A stretch of DNA of 64,000 bases, taken from Karalla daura. Taxonomy: Eukaryota > Chordata > Actinopteri > Chaetodontiformes > Leiognathidae. The notes below the pieces were generated by a model. That model made no database searches, had not been told where the DNA came from, and saw only the letters and a program-made list of their open reading frames with translations. The stretch spans positions 22,272,916-22,336,915 of the forward strand of contig CM055191.1 in the NCBI GenBank assembly GCA_029224185.1. Reading direction: 5' to 3'. This document shows, piece by piece, positions 47,376-60,778 of the stretch (the first letter of the stretch is position 1; each line of letters opens with the position of its first letter). The position numbers and the translations under genes are program-made.

Positions 47376-47790
47376 GCAGGGAAGAGCGCCCTGAACCAGC
47401 CCGACGTGGCGTCGGAGTCTCCTCCGGCCTCCGCCTCGCCCACCCCGGACTCGGCCCCGGCCGCCCCGGGCTCCCTGGCCGGCCTCACCGCCGAGGACAT
47501 CCTCAACAGCAACGCGTCCCAGCCGGCGTCCCCGCGCCTCAGGGGCAGCCTGCTGTCGCTGGACGGCCTGCCCGCCCCCAGCCGCTCCTCGGCCCGCCAG
47601 GCGCTGGGCGTCACCATAGTGAGGCAGCCGGGCAGGCGCGGGGCCGGCGACCAGGTGCTGGAGCCGCTGCTCTACCTGCAGGTGGTGCAGCCGTCCGCGC
47701 TGCTCAGCTGCCACCACCGCAAGCAGAGGATGGAGCTGTCCGTGTTCGACGTGGCCTTGAAGGGGGTGACCTCAGACTACAAATGTCTAG
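47376..47790 (+). CDS. vps13b: vps13b exon (415 bp)
   Basis: The acceptor is CCTATTTCAG ending at 47375 and the donor TCTAG|GTAGGT at 47791. It starts in phase 0 with AGKSALNQPDVASE and a Ser/Ala/Pro-rich linker, then LTAEDILNSNASQPASPRLR. The conserved core follows: RSSARQALGVTIVRQPGRRG, LEPLLYLQVVQPSALLSCHH, RKQRMELSVFDVALKGVTSD and YKCL. It ends with one base (G). This is the longest exon here and one of the most GC-rich at third positions. A second GTAGG lies 4 bp downstream of the donor, but using it would break frame. Confidence 0.97.
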
Positions 47791-48020
47791 GTAGGTAGGG
47801 AAGATGGAAAGCAGTTTAGACTGGGTAGACTGTAGACTGGATCCTCTGATTAGCGGAGGGCTTATGGTGTTACTATCTGTCCATTGCACAAAGGAAGACT
47901 GACAGGTATTTAGTGTGAAATATGTTCACACCATTTCACCATCTGTCCTCCCCCCCCCCCCCCTCCGTGCCCATGTTTCCCTCCCTTTCCCTTCTCTCCC
48001 TCTCTCCATCTTTGATCCAG

Positions 48021-48158
48021 ACCCGGGGAAGACTCTGCCAGAGTCTCTGGACTACAATGTGTTCTGGCTGCAGACAGTAGCAGGAGAGGTGGACAATAAA
48101 ACGGGCATCCCTCCCCCTCTGCTCTGCCTCCAGATCAAAGATTTCCTCAACGGACCAG
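48021..48158 (+). CDS. vps13b: vps13b exon
   Basis: The acceptor is CATCTTTGATCCAG ending at 48020 and the donor GGACCAG|GTGGGG at 48159. The leading AC completes Asp with the previous G, and the exon reads PGKTLPESLDYNVFWLQTVA followed by GEVDNKTGIPPPLLCLQIKD and FLNGP. It ends with one base (G). PGKTLPE and LQIKDFLNGP are near-diagnostic for VPS13B. Codon third positions here are much less GC-biased than in the two exons before it. Confidence 0.97.
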
Positions 48159-49340
48159 GTGGGGAGCAGACACACACACACACACACACACGCAGAGTGC
48201 TCTCCAGCTCCCTCTCTCTGCTTGTTTACTATGGAGAAGCATCCGTTCTGAGTTTCATCGTATTTCAGAGGGTCCATGCACCGCTGTGAGGCAACAGTGT
48301 CAGTCACTGAGCAAACACACTGCTCCTCTGCTGTGTGTGTGTGTGTGTGTGTGTAGGGATGAAGAGCAGAGCTAAATCACATTACGGATGGAGGCCAGTG
48401 ATATTGCTTATACTAGCCGCAGACTACAAGCTCCCGCGGATTTTCCTGTACATTTGTGTGTGAGCTACCAGAACTCCTGTAGACTTTGATTTCCCAGGGT
48501 TTGTCTATTTATAGACTGATATGATATCCATATGAGCTTCAAGCCGAGCTTGTTGACCTAAGGGCGGGGCGGACCTCCTACCCAAACAGAACAGCAGTGA
48601 GTAAAAGCGCGAGTGGGCTTTCGGAGCGCACTGGTGTGTGCGTGCTGCGGCGTTACCCCGGCGAGGGCCCGGCCCGAGAGCCTGAGAGTGCGTGTGTGGG
48701 CGCAGGACGTCCTTGGGAGCCCAGCTGCCAGACCCCGGCAGGTCAGACGCTGCAGATGCACTCAGGCGGACACGCAGGCCGTGCGTGGAGACGCCGAGGG
48801 GCCGCAGGATGGAGTGTAGGTGGAGATGGTAGGAGATGATGTTCGGAGGAAGCCACCCCCCCCTTCCCCCCTTCCCCCCTCCCAACGCGCAGCCCTTCCT
48901 GCCGCCGGCGGAAAGCCCGGTCCACCTGGACTCGCAGCAGAACCGCTCACCCGGGCCTCCGCTCCTCTCGCTCCAGATGATCAGAACCTCAGGTTCCGAG
49001 CCCGTGTGGTAAATGAGGAGAGGGGCAGGCGTTCACCATCAATGGATTTAGCCTCACGTGGATCATTTATCCACCAGGAATCGCGTCGAACATTTTTAGC
49101 AGCTTGATGTGATTGCCGGGCAGGATGTTTCACTGTCTGGTTAGGCGAGGTGACGGGCTGTTGTATCTCTAAAGATAATTGCATTACGCTGCGGTTACAT
49201 GTGAGTCCAGTGTTTGGTTGAGGCACAGATGTCCACAGCGTGCAATTACAGTCAGGTGTTTCCCTTGAACTAGTAAAGAGCAGAACTACCCCTGTCTCAG
49301 TAGGATAGCTTCAATCATAATCACTCACATTCACTCGCCC

Positions 49341-49398
<58 letters not shown>
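49341..49398. repeat. (CA)n microsatellite
   Basis: Two CA runs joined by TATA. Confidence 0.93.
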
Positions 49399-49402
<4 letters not shown>

Positions 49403-49538
49403 AACAACACCCTCCCAAATGACGCAGACAGGATCCAGGCTCACTGTGAGGTTGCCCCAGGTCACACTCTGCTGGAAATATCCAGAATTGACTACACATG
49501 CTACTGGTCCCCCTTCACCTCTTCACCCACACAATCTA

Positions 49539-49575
<37 letters not shown>

Positions 49576-52234
49576 TTGAACAGCACCGTCTGGTTAGAGG
49601 ACTCTGTTGGGGATAAGTCTTCGGGGATTGGGCTGAAAAGAAAGAAGCAACAAAGGGCTGCAGATTGTGTGATGCTGATTTGTGGAATAAACACACAACA
49701 CATAGAGGCATTTTCAAGTCGGAACACATTGCTCGCACTAACGTCGTTAGTTGCGGGGAGGTTCAGGGAGTTCTCGGTGGCGTGCGTTGCTGCTTCGCCC
49801 GAGCATAACTGTTTGAATTCGCCGAACGTGAATATGAAACAAAAACAGTCCGAGGATGACTACGGGACGGGATCGATGATAGATCGATGAGGGCGGGATG
49901 AGGAGCCGCAAGTGCATCCAGGACGGTGTTTATCCGTCCCCTGCTGCTTTCGCAGATGGTTTATTCGCCCGTGCAGATCCTCGCCACTGTCTCGCCGGCG
50001 TCCGCTTCGAGTCGACGGCGCCTCACGTTTGATTTATTTCAACGAGGCGCGAACGGAGAGCGGACCGCCGCCAGGCCAGGCCAGGCCCGCGCTGCGTGTT
50101 TACGGCAACGTGCTCACAATTTCGGCCGCGTTTACTCTGCAGCCAGGGCAGCCCTCCCGGGGCTGCCGAGCAGGAAACGCTCGCGGCCCGGCGAACCGGG
50201 TGGCGTCGCGGCGCCGACCCTCGCCCGGCAGCCGGAGCACCCCCCCCCCAGCCGCCCCCGGGTTCGAGGTCGGCGCGCCAAAGGTGCGTCCGCGCCTCCC
50301 GTCTCCCCCCTATCGCCCGTCCTCCGCCGCTCCTCGGGCCTCCGAGAGGGTCAGCGAGCGGGTCCAGGGAGGTAACTGCTACCACTTGGAGACGAGGGGA
50401 GCAACAGGTGATAGATTAGCCAGAACAAATTGGAACCATTACTCTCCCGTGTCCCTGCTTCCCGTCAAGCCACGGGCCCGGGGAAAAGTTGGCAGTTACT
50501 GTATACAAGCCCGTGCCCCTCCGAACCGTCCACGGCCGGCCTAATGCGAGGCAGATGGTATCCGAGCCCAGTGTCGCTGGCCTCGCTCGGCGTGAGGCGT
50601 TTCTTTCGTGACAGTGGGATTCTGCAGATGCCCCGCTGAAAATGGCATTGTGCAAGCACACGCGCGCACGCACACACACACACACACTCACCCTTCACAC
50701 GAGGACCCTGTGTAATTGGACACATCGCCACCTGTGTCTGACACGGGCTCTCCGCTGTCAAGAGTCAAACGTGAAAGTCAGTGTGAGGAATCAAAGGCGG
50801 GCTCGGAATGAAAACAGCGTTCTCAGGTGGGGTCGCGCGCACGCGTGCACCCGACGCCGGGTTCAAAGCGGGGACAGCGTCATGCGTGACCTCGGCAAAA
50901 AGCCACAGCAACCCGGGTAATGGGCATGTTTGATCTCCCCCACACTTTGCAGAGATGTGTGTGTGTGTGCGCGCCTCCGTCGGACCTTGATCTCCCACTT
51001 TCCCCGACGCTAATAGAGGCTGACACCCGAGAAGGGCCGCTCTGTGATTCCCACCAGCCTGTTCGCATTAGGTCCTGCTCTCTGAAGGTATGCGGACACC
51101 GGCGCTACCTCTCCACCTCCAGGCGCGGTGCCGGCTCCCCGTGCGGGCCCTCCCCCCGACGGTCCCCTGCTTAAAATAGCTGCGGGTCTTGCAGCGGAAG
51201 CCAAGGCGTTCCCAGTAAAAACACTCAAATGTGTGAGAATGCCACTGCTGGCAAACACCCCCCCCCCCCTCCCCGCGTGCCCTCGCTTGGCAGTTTAAGT
51301 GCCACCACGTTTCTTGCCATGTTTGATTTCTTTTCATTCATTTTCGGGCCCCTGTGATCTCTCTCTGCCCGCCGCCGGCACCATTTCAAAGCAGCGTTGA
51401 GTGGGATTTTGTTGTTTGCGCAGTTTCAAAGCGAGCCCGGGGTTTTGGGCGAGAGAGGTCTTCATCATAGTGCCGTATCACGTCTCAATCCATAAATATA
51501 GGTTTTTGCAGCTCGGTCCGTAAAACTTATAAGTCTGTCATGGCTTGTAAATAGTTTGTGTTTTATTTTTTCTTTTCCTGTTGTGAGGTTTGAGTTTCCT
51601 CATTTTATGCCTTCTTTGCCTGGATAGTGAAACCACATGGAACATCACTGTAAAGTCCCGCGCGCGCACACACACACACATTTCCCGCACGACCGGACCC
51701 AGGGAAATGACACGGATGTACTCGACATGAAGCCATATAATTCTGCGATGCCATTTTATTGGACGTTTTCAAAAGATTCCTCTTTTGACGCACCGCCACC
51801 ACAATAAAAACTTGCTCCGTTGGTTACCAGATCGAGTCCATGGAGGGAAACCGCACAGATGCTTTGTTCCCTTCCATGGAGCGTTCTTTCCGAGGTCTTT
51901 CGATCTCAAATCCAGATACGCTGCCATTTGACAGATTTTCCTTTCCACCGGTCACTCATCTCTCCTAAGAGTTCATAAATGTCGATGTAATAAGTGCGTC
52001 TGTCAGCTGCCCCGCGCCGCATGGCTCCGTTCCTTTCATGGGATGCACCACAACTGAACGAACTGATAAGCGCCACGCGGTACCCATTTTCTTGACCCTT
52101 CATCAGAGACATTAGACCAATTCAACATGACAAGAGAAATCTTGTCATATGCATTATCTTGCAACTGACATTGTAAAAACGGCTCAGTTTAGCAGTAGTG
52201 ACAACTCCTTGAAGCACGTTCAAGATGACACCCA

Positions 52235-52265
52235 CCCCCCCCCCCCCCCCCCCCCACCCCCCCCC
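52235..52265. repeat. C-rich tract
   Basis: About 20 consecutive C, an A, then a further C run. Confidence 0.88.
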
Positions 52266-54030
52266 GCCCCGATGCAGCATGTGAAAAGTCTGTACCCTGC
52301 TTTGGAGTTGCGGTGAGATGTCGCCCACCTGAGCACCGTTCACCTGTCACTCCCCTCACCCCTTAAGCTTTTCAGTGCGACGCGGGCAGAGGGGACAGTC
52401 AACGAGTGACAGCAGTAACGAGCACCAGGTCTCGCCGTGCGGAGAAGCGGGCGGGTGAGGCCCCAACTCTGGCCCGGACTGGGTGATCAGAGACAGCTTT
52501 GTGTGATTACACAAGGGGGGAGGTGGGGGGGGATGATTAGATTGAGGGCTGGGGGAACAGTAACAGATAGAAAAGATGGAGGAAGAAGTAAAAGGGTGGG
52601 CTACGTGAAAACAGAGGGAATGAAAGGAAGGGTTAAAGGAGGTTGGGGGAGGGCGGGGGGGGGGGGGTCGAGGAACCTGGATGAACAGCTGCATACGGGC
52701 TATTTATTCCACCACTGGAAAGTTTCCTGGTGATAAGTCAAGTGGAAATGATAAGCTACATTACACAGCAAATTCCACCTATCCTTCCTCCAGTTCCTCT
52801 CTCCAGCCATCCTTCCATTTGACCATGTACCTCACTTCCACAGGATTAACTGAGTCCCAACCCTGAGGGCTAACTGTGTGTGCATCTGTGTGTGTGTGTG
52901 CATGCCTCTCTTGGCAGCGCTCCCCCCTCATGTCATCCCGTTGCTCCTACCTGGGCAGGACAGACGGACAGGCCGAGGCCCGAAACCCCTCAAAAATCCC
53001 TCCGAACACTGGTGCCTTGATGAGACCATGAAAAACAGCTGCCCTTGTTTGAGGCTGCTTCCCTCTCCCATCATCATGACCAAGTGGAAAAATGGGATAA
53101 TGGAAGTGGTGTAAAACGGCATCGAGTTAATTCATGTGTCTGTGTAAATTCCAGTCAAGTGTTTGAAGGCTGCAGTGCACCGGAGAGCGGGAGAGATGCA
53201 GAGCAGCAGAGAACCTCTCTGGTTTATGTGGCTGGCATGAGGCAGAGATTCTCCTCTGCTGCGCCGCACTGTCACGTCAGGATGTTGCCGCGGGACGGCC
53301 AGTAATAGTGTGTGCGCATACATGTGCATATAAGACGGGGAGGAAAGGGAGCAAGACTGGACCCAGCTGCTCTTTAACGGGTCCTTGCATGCAAAGCTGA
53401 GTGATTAGAGGAAAAGAAAAGAGTCAGAAGTTTGATTTACGAGATGTGGCACCACACAGTATTCCACGGGTTAGATAGCAGCAGATCCAGCTCAGTGGGA
53501 CACTGGGGGAACCTGCCTTTTCTTTAAAACCCCCAAATGGATTGTGTCCATTTTATATGGGTTTGCAAATGACAGGAGTCAGCTTTAAAGGGGAAGGGCT
53601 CCAGCCAACAGTGAATTTATTCAATTTGGGTCCCGGGTTTAACATAGTTCAAGAGGGACTGCCTCAGCTATGAGGAAGACCAAACACAGGCTGTCACTCG
53701 ATTGCTAATCTGAAAATATATCTTAAATATGAATTTCCCATTCATCGGTGTAAATGGACTCAGACATTGAGCTCCAGAGAGATCAAGGGACATGTCATAA
53801 GGCAGCTTTGTTTTTCCCCCCAAACAATGAAGTCTTGTCTTTATCACCTGCCCAAAGGCGCACTACAAGTCAGGATTGATGTAGAAGATAAACCACTATT
53901 TTAATCCTACTTTACTTGCTGTCCATAGAAGCAGGAGGTGTTTGTGAAGTGCTGACATCTCCATGTTAAAGCATTATCTAATATCTCTTCCCTCCACTGT
54001 CCTCTCGTTTCCTTCTTTTTCTCTCCCTAG

Positions 54031-54405
54031 CTGAGCTGAACATGGAACTGTCACGTCCTCTGAAGATCAGCCCCACCCTAGCGAAGCTGGAGCAGGCCAA
54101 AGCCTACCTGCAGAAGGTCATGCCGGACCACACCTGGGACCCTACCAGCAAACCGTCGTCCACGGCCTCCACCCCCCTCTCCTCCCCCTCCAAGACGCTT
54201 CCCAGGCCCCTCCACTCCCGTTCAGAGCCACACCAACAGGCCTCCGCCCTGGTCAAAGCCAGGTCGTTCAACAAGGTGTCCCTGCACACAGCCCAGATTG
54301 TAGTGGTCATGGAGACCGAGGCCCATCCCATGAAGCCCAGCGTGACGGTGACAGTGTCGTCCATGGCAGGAAGTCTCAACGTGAAGTCTGGACCCAGGAT
54401 AGAAG
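54031..54405 (+). CDS. vps13b: vps13b exon with a Ser/Pro-rich linker
   Basis: The acceptor is TTTTTCTCTCCCTAG ending at 54030 and the donor ATAGAAG|GTCAGT at 54406. Leading CT completes Ala. It reads ELNMELSRPLKISPTLAKLE, then QAKAYLQKVMPDHTW. Next comes a Ser/Thr/Pro linker, probably disordered (STASTPLSSPSKTLPRPLHS), and then FNKVSLHTAQIVVVMETEAH and the strand SSMAGSLNVKSG. The flanks fit VPS13B; the linker is a region where I would expect little conservation between vertebrates. It ends with one base (G). The exon is open throughout. Confidence 0.95.
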
Positions 54406-56580
54406 GTCAGTCCAAATTAGAGAAGCTCAGATCGCATGCAGACATAATGCAGATGCTCGATCCTTGGCCGAGCGCACATGTCACTGACTGAACACCAAAG
54501 GAATGACAAAATGGAAAACACGGAGCTGTTCCCTTAAGGGAGCAGCCAGTATTCACTCTCACAGTCCTTCAAATCCTCACAGGCCCCGTGCTCAAACGGT
54601 ACGTTGTAAACCGCAGCAGCCAACATAAATGTTGTGTTCACGCAGCCATCACCTCACTTTTACGTAGCGATCGTAGTTGCAGCTCGGTGAAGCCGAAGCC
54701 CTTGTTTGACCCCCATAAATCTTGATGGTTCGGTCTCTGTTGCTTCAGATTAGCACTTTTCCATGCTCCGACCCCCTGCTAAGACCACTCCTAGCTCAGT
54801 GAATGACCCGTGTTCTGCGTCTCCGAAGTAACAAGGGCCTGGACCTTCAGTGAGTCATTGTTACGGCCTCCTTCATGCGAGCGGCGAGAAACATGAAAAA
54901 CAGTGATGTGATTCGTCTCGTTCAACAGTGTTTCAAGATATTGCCACTTGTTTAAAGGAAATTCCTGAAGCAGGTGGAGCTGCATTGGAAACAACTGTCA
55001 TGACTTCATTCTGTTTGGCAGATTTTATCATCTCTTAAAGAAACCACAATTTTAAGAGTCCGTAACGCACTACACTAAATGTACACGCTTTTTTTGGAGT
55101 GTGTCATTTGTCCAATACCCAAGCTTACCACACATGCCAACAGGAACCAGTCCAGGCCCTTTGAAAATAAAGGACAATTACACAGAGTCCCAAATATCCA
55201 ACACAAGAATGTGGCAGAGAACAAATTGTTCTCTTTCATATCGTTATGTCACTTACAAACTATACCCAGCGCGCCCCACACTTACATTTGTTTTTCTTTC
55301 ACATTACACTGACATGTAACATGCTCCCTCAGGAATGAGTTGCAATAACAAGCAAGGCCTATAACGACGGGGCACAGTCCTGTTCAGATGCCGGTGCTTG
55401 AACGCCAGAGGCAGACACCCACAGTTCGGAATAAACCACCAGGGATTGAGTCACTGGACGCGTCACTTTGCAACTTGAAATTAGCAAGGCCTGTGTTCCA
55501 GTTTATGTTCAGCGCCGCGGCCAGCCAGAGCACAGCAGAGAGGCCCGAGGGCCCTGCTGAGGACCCCGAGGCCAGAGAGATGAACCGAGCAGCGAAATGC
55601 TTGGAGATGATATCGCCGGGGGCCTAAGACTGATAGAGAGATTGCCCCGGCTGTACTTCTCCCTGGACTCAAAGGAAAGCTGCATCTGCTTATGTACAAA
55701 AATCTGAGCCCGTGCCACGGGTTTTTGATGAGATTTTCAAGATGATGTTTAAATGTAAATGATTCATTCATAGCGCTTAGTCAGACTTTCCACTTTCCAC
55801 TCTTGTTTATTGAAAAGTATGTGCTGTCTCGCTCTTCTTGGAAGGTCTGTCAGTCACACTGGGAACCATCGGGAACCGAATACCAGTAACGCTCTCGGTA
55901 TTTTGGAATATTGATACTTTTTACACATGCTAGCAAAGCCTCCATCTGCCAAAAACAAGGTTTGTCTGTAAACTGTAAAGTGAGATGTTTGTGTTAGTCT
56001 TGGATCTGAAGTTGTTGTCAGACTGTGTGTGTGTGTGTGATTGCGCAGCGCCGGGCACTTCAAGGCCTGAGAGAGAAAGCTATTTTCGTGCATTTGCATT
56101 TGAGCGTGCGTGCGTGCTTGTGTGTGCGTGCGTGTGTGCGCGTGCGTGCTTGTGTGCGTGTGTGCGTGTGTGTGTGTGTGGCGAGCGGGATGTTTGTTTT
56201 CGTGTTAGGACCAAACCCTGCCTTCATCAGCACTGACTGTTATCCAGGAGGCATCGCAGTGTTTCCATTATGACAATCAGAGCCGCTAATGCTAATGTAA
56301 ATTAAAAAGCGTCCAAATTCCCCGTGCCGTTGGGTGTGAGCCGCCACACTGTAACAGATGATCAGAGATCCCTGGTTTGTTTTTCAGCCTTTGCTCATAT
56401 TTCTGGCACACCTTGCGCATTCGACAGCAGATGGAAACAGAAGGATAAAAGACGGTTGGGGGGGTTGGGTGTGGGGGGGGGGCTGACGTACCTCATGTGT
56501 CCCAGATAACGAGGAAGGCTCCCGAGGAGAGGGTTCGTACCTCCGTACCCCTACGTGCACGCCCCTGTCGACCCGGGAAT

Positions 56581-56610
56581 GGGGGGGGGGGGGGAGGGGG
56601 GGGGGGGGGA
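56581..56610. repeat. poly-G tract
   Basis: Two G runs (about 14 each) separated by one A. Confidence 0.9.
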
Positions 56611-56931
56611 GGGACGAGGGACAGGGCAGGGCCAGCGCTCCCTAAGTGCCTGCATCTGCCTGACAGATGCCGCTGCATCGGGTTACCTCAGATGCAGCGA
56701 TCGTCGCAGACGCTAATTGAAACCTCCGACAATTTGCGCTCTGTTTACTCGGAGCGGCATAGCTGCGCGGTGACACGGCAGCAAGCGCTGCCGGGCCGGC
56801 GCTGACTCCCGCCAGGACCCCCCCGGCCCTCGCACACCTCGCAAACGGAGATTCGGAGACCACCGAGCCGATGTGAGGGCTGATCCCGGCCTATTGGTAG
56901 AGAGAGCGCTTTTCAAGAGAGGCCACTTGTC

Positions 56932-56955
56932 GGGGGGGGGGGGGGGGGGGGGGGG
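56932..56955. repeat. poly-G tract
   Basis: About 24 consecutive G. Confidence 0.9.
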
Positions 56956-58507
56956 TTTGTCCCGTCTGTTTACCGTGAACACGGGAAATAGGAGGTAATG
57001 CGTAGAACGGCCCCCGAAAAAAAGCGCGACGGCGCGTACGTCTGCCCCGAGCAAGACATCGTAATGACGGCCATAAAACCAACGCTGTCGTCGTGTGCAG
57101 CGCGGGCCTCGCGCAGCTCCTCGTCCATCACGCCGGAGCGCTCTGTGGAATACCTGGGAGCTTTAGGATCCTCTGCGCAGATCTCCTCATAGGCCCCCCG
57201 GTATTTCATTCCCTCGGCCTCCCCTCTGAGAGCCCGTGGAGTCGTACCACCCGGAAGCTGTGCCAGTGCAGGCTCACGCATCCGAAGTGGCGTCAGTGCC
57301 CGCTTGGGAGCGGTATGAAATGCTGGAGCGGGCCCGCTGAGTAACATGTTTGCCTCACCCTCCTCCCCCTCCTCCTCCTCCCCCCCTGTTGATAACTTAA
57401 ACACACTTATAGATCCTTGTCACAACACACGCTACCATTCTCCCCGGGGGCTTCTTCGCATAGTGTTTCCAGATTTGTTGCCATCGTGAGGAGACAAACT
57501 GTCTCCAATTACGCTGACTGATCGCTGGTGACAATGGACGTATATGCCGACTTTTAGCCTCCGCCGCACCGTCTCCATCACTCAGCACCACGGCCTCTCC
57601 GGTCCACTCCGTGCCTTTCGGAAAACGGATCCCTTGGAATTTTGGGAAGATAAAGGTTAGGATTCCCACTCCGTTCGACTCCGGCATGTGAGCCGCCGCA
57701 ATAAGTCAGCGGGAATGACCCCTGTGGGGGGAGGATGGACAACAGGAGATGTAAGACAGGAGAATGTAGTGTTACTGCCGCTACGCTGCGCACCACTACT
57801 GTTGCCGCCGCCCAGATTGATGGACCACATCCTGACCAGGCCTCGGGATGATGCCCGAAAGGCAATGAGGAGATGGAGCGAGTGAGGAAGGAAGAAAACG
57901 TACGAAGGTGGTGTGACACACAAAAGGAGGAAGAAGTTACATGAAGGTCAGACAGTCCAAGCAGGACAGAAGAGGAGATGAGGACAAATGGGGATAAAAG
58001 CTGGATGAATGAGATGTAATAGAGCACGGGGGGTTGGGGAGGGGGGGCAGATACTAGCATGGCATCACGCTCACCCCGCCCCACCCTCTCTTCATCAGCC
58101 CACAGCCAGAGCTGCAATGGGGTGAAGACCCTGTCATCCCCCCACCCCCCACCCCTCCTCCTCCTCCATCCATGTAACATCTGGGGCTCTGTACCTGGTC
58201 ACGGCAGCCCCCCCCACCCGCCCGCCCCCTCCTCTGCCAGGGGACAAGATGGAGAGAGAGGGGATTAGGTTGACAGTGAGGTGTGTTACCAGATCCTGTG
58301 TTAATGAAAAGCAAGTGGAAGCCCCACATTCCTGCCTGCGTCCACAGCTCACCACTCCCCAAGGTAGGGGGGCATTTGTAGTTCAATGAAGGAGAGGAGG
58401 GAGGCGGGCAAGAGAGAGAACATATGTCTTAAGCTCCATGAAACAAGACCCTCCCTAATCTCTCAGCTCTCCGTCAGACTGCCCAGAGAGTGCCCCCGAT
58501 TTCCTAA

Positions 58508-58552
58508 AGAACACACACACACACACACGCACACACACACACACACACACAC
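58508..58552. repeat. (CA)n microsatellite
   Basis: About 21 CA units with one CG. Confidence 0.93.
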
Positions 58553-59000
58553 AGCATCGAGAGAGCCTGTTACTGGCGCGCACACACATGCATGAGGAGA
58601 GATCTCGGCCTCCGTGGACCCCCTGCTTCTCCACGGTGATTTACTCCAGCACACTTGTAAAGGAAAACTTCTGTTCATGGAACAAAGTGAAAGCTACCAG
58701 TTATTTATTTATGTCTCTTCGCTTTTTTTTTCTTCTCTTCTCTCTCCCTCTCTTCACTCGAGCTCTTATTTTGCCTCGCCGGCCAGCCTTTGAGTTACGG
58801 CCGTGTCAGTTTGTTTACTCTGCTGAAAGACAGCCACTCTTTTCCATTTATCAAATTATTCTGTTTCAATAGTCGGGGAGACGCGGGGCCGAGCAAAGCC
58901 AAGCGTTGTCGGAGATTTATATTTGGAAATGCACGTTAACCCCACTCGTAAATTGTTTGCAATGCATTAATAATGGAGATAAATCACAGGCGGGACATGG

Positions 59001-59016
59001 GGGGTTAGGGTTAGGG
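59001..59016. repeat. short interstitial telomere-like sequence
   Basis: GGTTAGGGTTAGGGG: two tandem TTAGGG units in a G-rich context. Confidence 0.7.
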
Positions 59017-60235
59017 GGGGGACTGTCCGCCGGGATATTTGTCGATCCACCACACGGCTGTTGGGTCGAGATGAAGACGTGCAGGTGTTGAAATTCGTCA
59101 GTCAGAGACGCGAAGTGCAAGAGTGTTATCGGAGAGAATGTATTTCACGTACAGACCGTTCACCATCAATAGCGGTCTACGTGTAGTTCATAGTGCTAGC
59201 TCCTGGATGACCTGGATGGGTGTAGAACTTGTGTACAAACTCTCAATAGCAACTTGGATTTAAGCATCGGGGGTCGTGATGTTAAAACCAAATGACAGTA
59301 GCCCCTCGTGAAGTCTCGACAGATTGGCCTCTAGGCAGCGTTCGAGCAAAACGAGACACGTGTCCTGCATCCCCGGCATGTGACTGCCGGGCGTCTGGAG
59401 ACAACCCGGGGGGTCGACTGAGGCACGACGCCGAGCCCTGAAACCGCCCCATTCCCGCGTCCTCGGGACCCCGTCCGGCCCGGGACCACGCCTGAGACCC
59501 TCGTCTCAGACGCAGCTCATCAGATGGTGCCCGACGGAGCAGGGTCTGCTGACAGTGTCGCTGTCACGATTCGGCTTCGTCTCAGCCCTTATCACCTGTT
59601 CGTCTGCGCTCGGACGTGACGTCGGACCGGTTTTCCTGTGTCCCCCTCCGCCCGACAAAGCGGCCAGAGCGAGGGACGGACGAATCCCTTATTAAATCAC
59701 ACTCGAAAGTGACCAAAAGCGAAGCCCTATGAAATGAGATGATCTACATCTACGGCCCACCCATTCGTCGGGCTCCGAAACCAGTTTCCTCCAGCGTCCC
59801 ATAGTGGTCTTGTGGTGAGTGAGTAGTGTATTTCTGTGGTGAGTGACAGTATATTACTCCCATTACCCCTGCCATCCCCAGACAGTCCTCGGGGGCCTCC
59901 GCTAGCTCGGTAATGACTCCTTTAGGTTTCCCCTAATTAATACCAGTGCGTTCCAGGGCATAAATCAGCCAGGCAGTGGTCAGATAGCGGCTGCCAGGGA
60001 GAAACCGACGCGGTAAATCAGAGCCCCCGATCTTATCTAATCTCGCCCGTGCCTTTGCCAGAGATGTATTTCACTGCAGGAAGGTTTCCATCCACCCCGC
60101 TCTCAGCCACCCACTCTGTTCCCCCGAGCGCTGCGGAGGCCGTGCCGGCGCGCGCCGTTTCCCTGGCGGCTCCGGCGTGCGAGGCGCACGCAGGTGTATG
60201 CGCGGGTGCGTCTGCGATCCCAGTTCCTCCTGGGT

Positions 60236-60295
60236 GACCCGCAGGCGTGCGTCCTGTGCGTGCATGCGCAAGGGTGCAACTGGATTTCCTTCGGA
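60236..60295 (+). repeat. 60-bp direct repeat, copy 1
   Basis: Identical to 60779-60838 at 58 of 60 positions. A further 15-bp block about 55 bp upstream (60182) also matches its partner (60722) at 14 of 15. Confidence 0.93.
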
Positions 60296-60542
60296 GCGTC
60301 TGACCGGTTACTGAAAAGTTTCCCTTTGTGTATGTTTCTATCTCTTTGGTCTCCCTCACTGGCTCACTGATCTTTTTCCTTCGGCCCCATCTTTGCCAGC
60401 TTTCTAAGCCCAAAACACACAAAGCCGAGCCAGCTCGACAACAGCTCTCCAGGGTGTGTGTGCGTGTGTGTGTGCGTGTGTGTGCGTGCGTGCGTGCGTG
60501 CGTGTGTGTGTGTGGTGGCAGCCTTTCCACATAGTTAACAGT

Positions 60543-60569
60543 GATCAAAAACAAAATATGTTTTTGATC
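60543..60569. repeat. inverted repeat (foldback)
   Basis: The arms GATCAAAAAC and GTTTTTGATC flank a 7-base loop. An outer pair, CAGTGATCA near 60539 and TGATCACTG near 60586, can pair around it. Confidence 0.85.
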
Positions 60570-60778
60570 CCTGTGCCACACTGTATGATCACTGTGAGCA
60601 CTTACATTTATTGGACATTGATCCAAATATGTATCTATGTCCAACTGGATGGTTAACTCTGAGTTTTCTCTTTTGTTTTTTTTGGGAGGGGGAGTTACTC
60701 GCCATGTCAATGGCATGCCATAGGCGAACGCAGGTGCTGCCCTACATATCGTCCGATCCATTGTCATGTGGATCACAG

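Larger units (their letters stand above)
48159..54030 (+). other. vps13b intron, 5.9 kb
   Basis: Contains CA/TG runs (48170-48190, 48333-48354, 49341-49398, 49543-49570, 50671-50687), CpG-rich sequence (48600-48960 and 49880-50400), a C-rich tract (52235-52265), a G-rich patch (52655-52670) and AT-richer single-copy sequence (53400-54000). No coding feature is seen. Confidence 0.65.
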
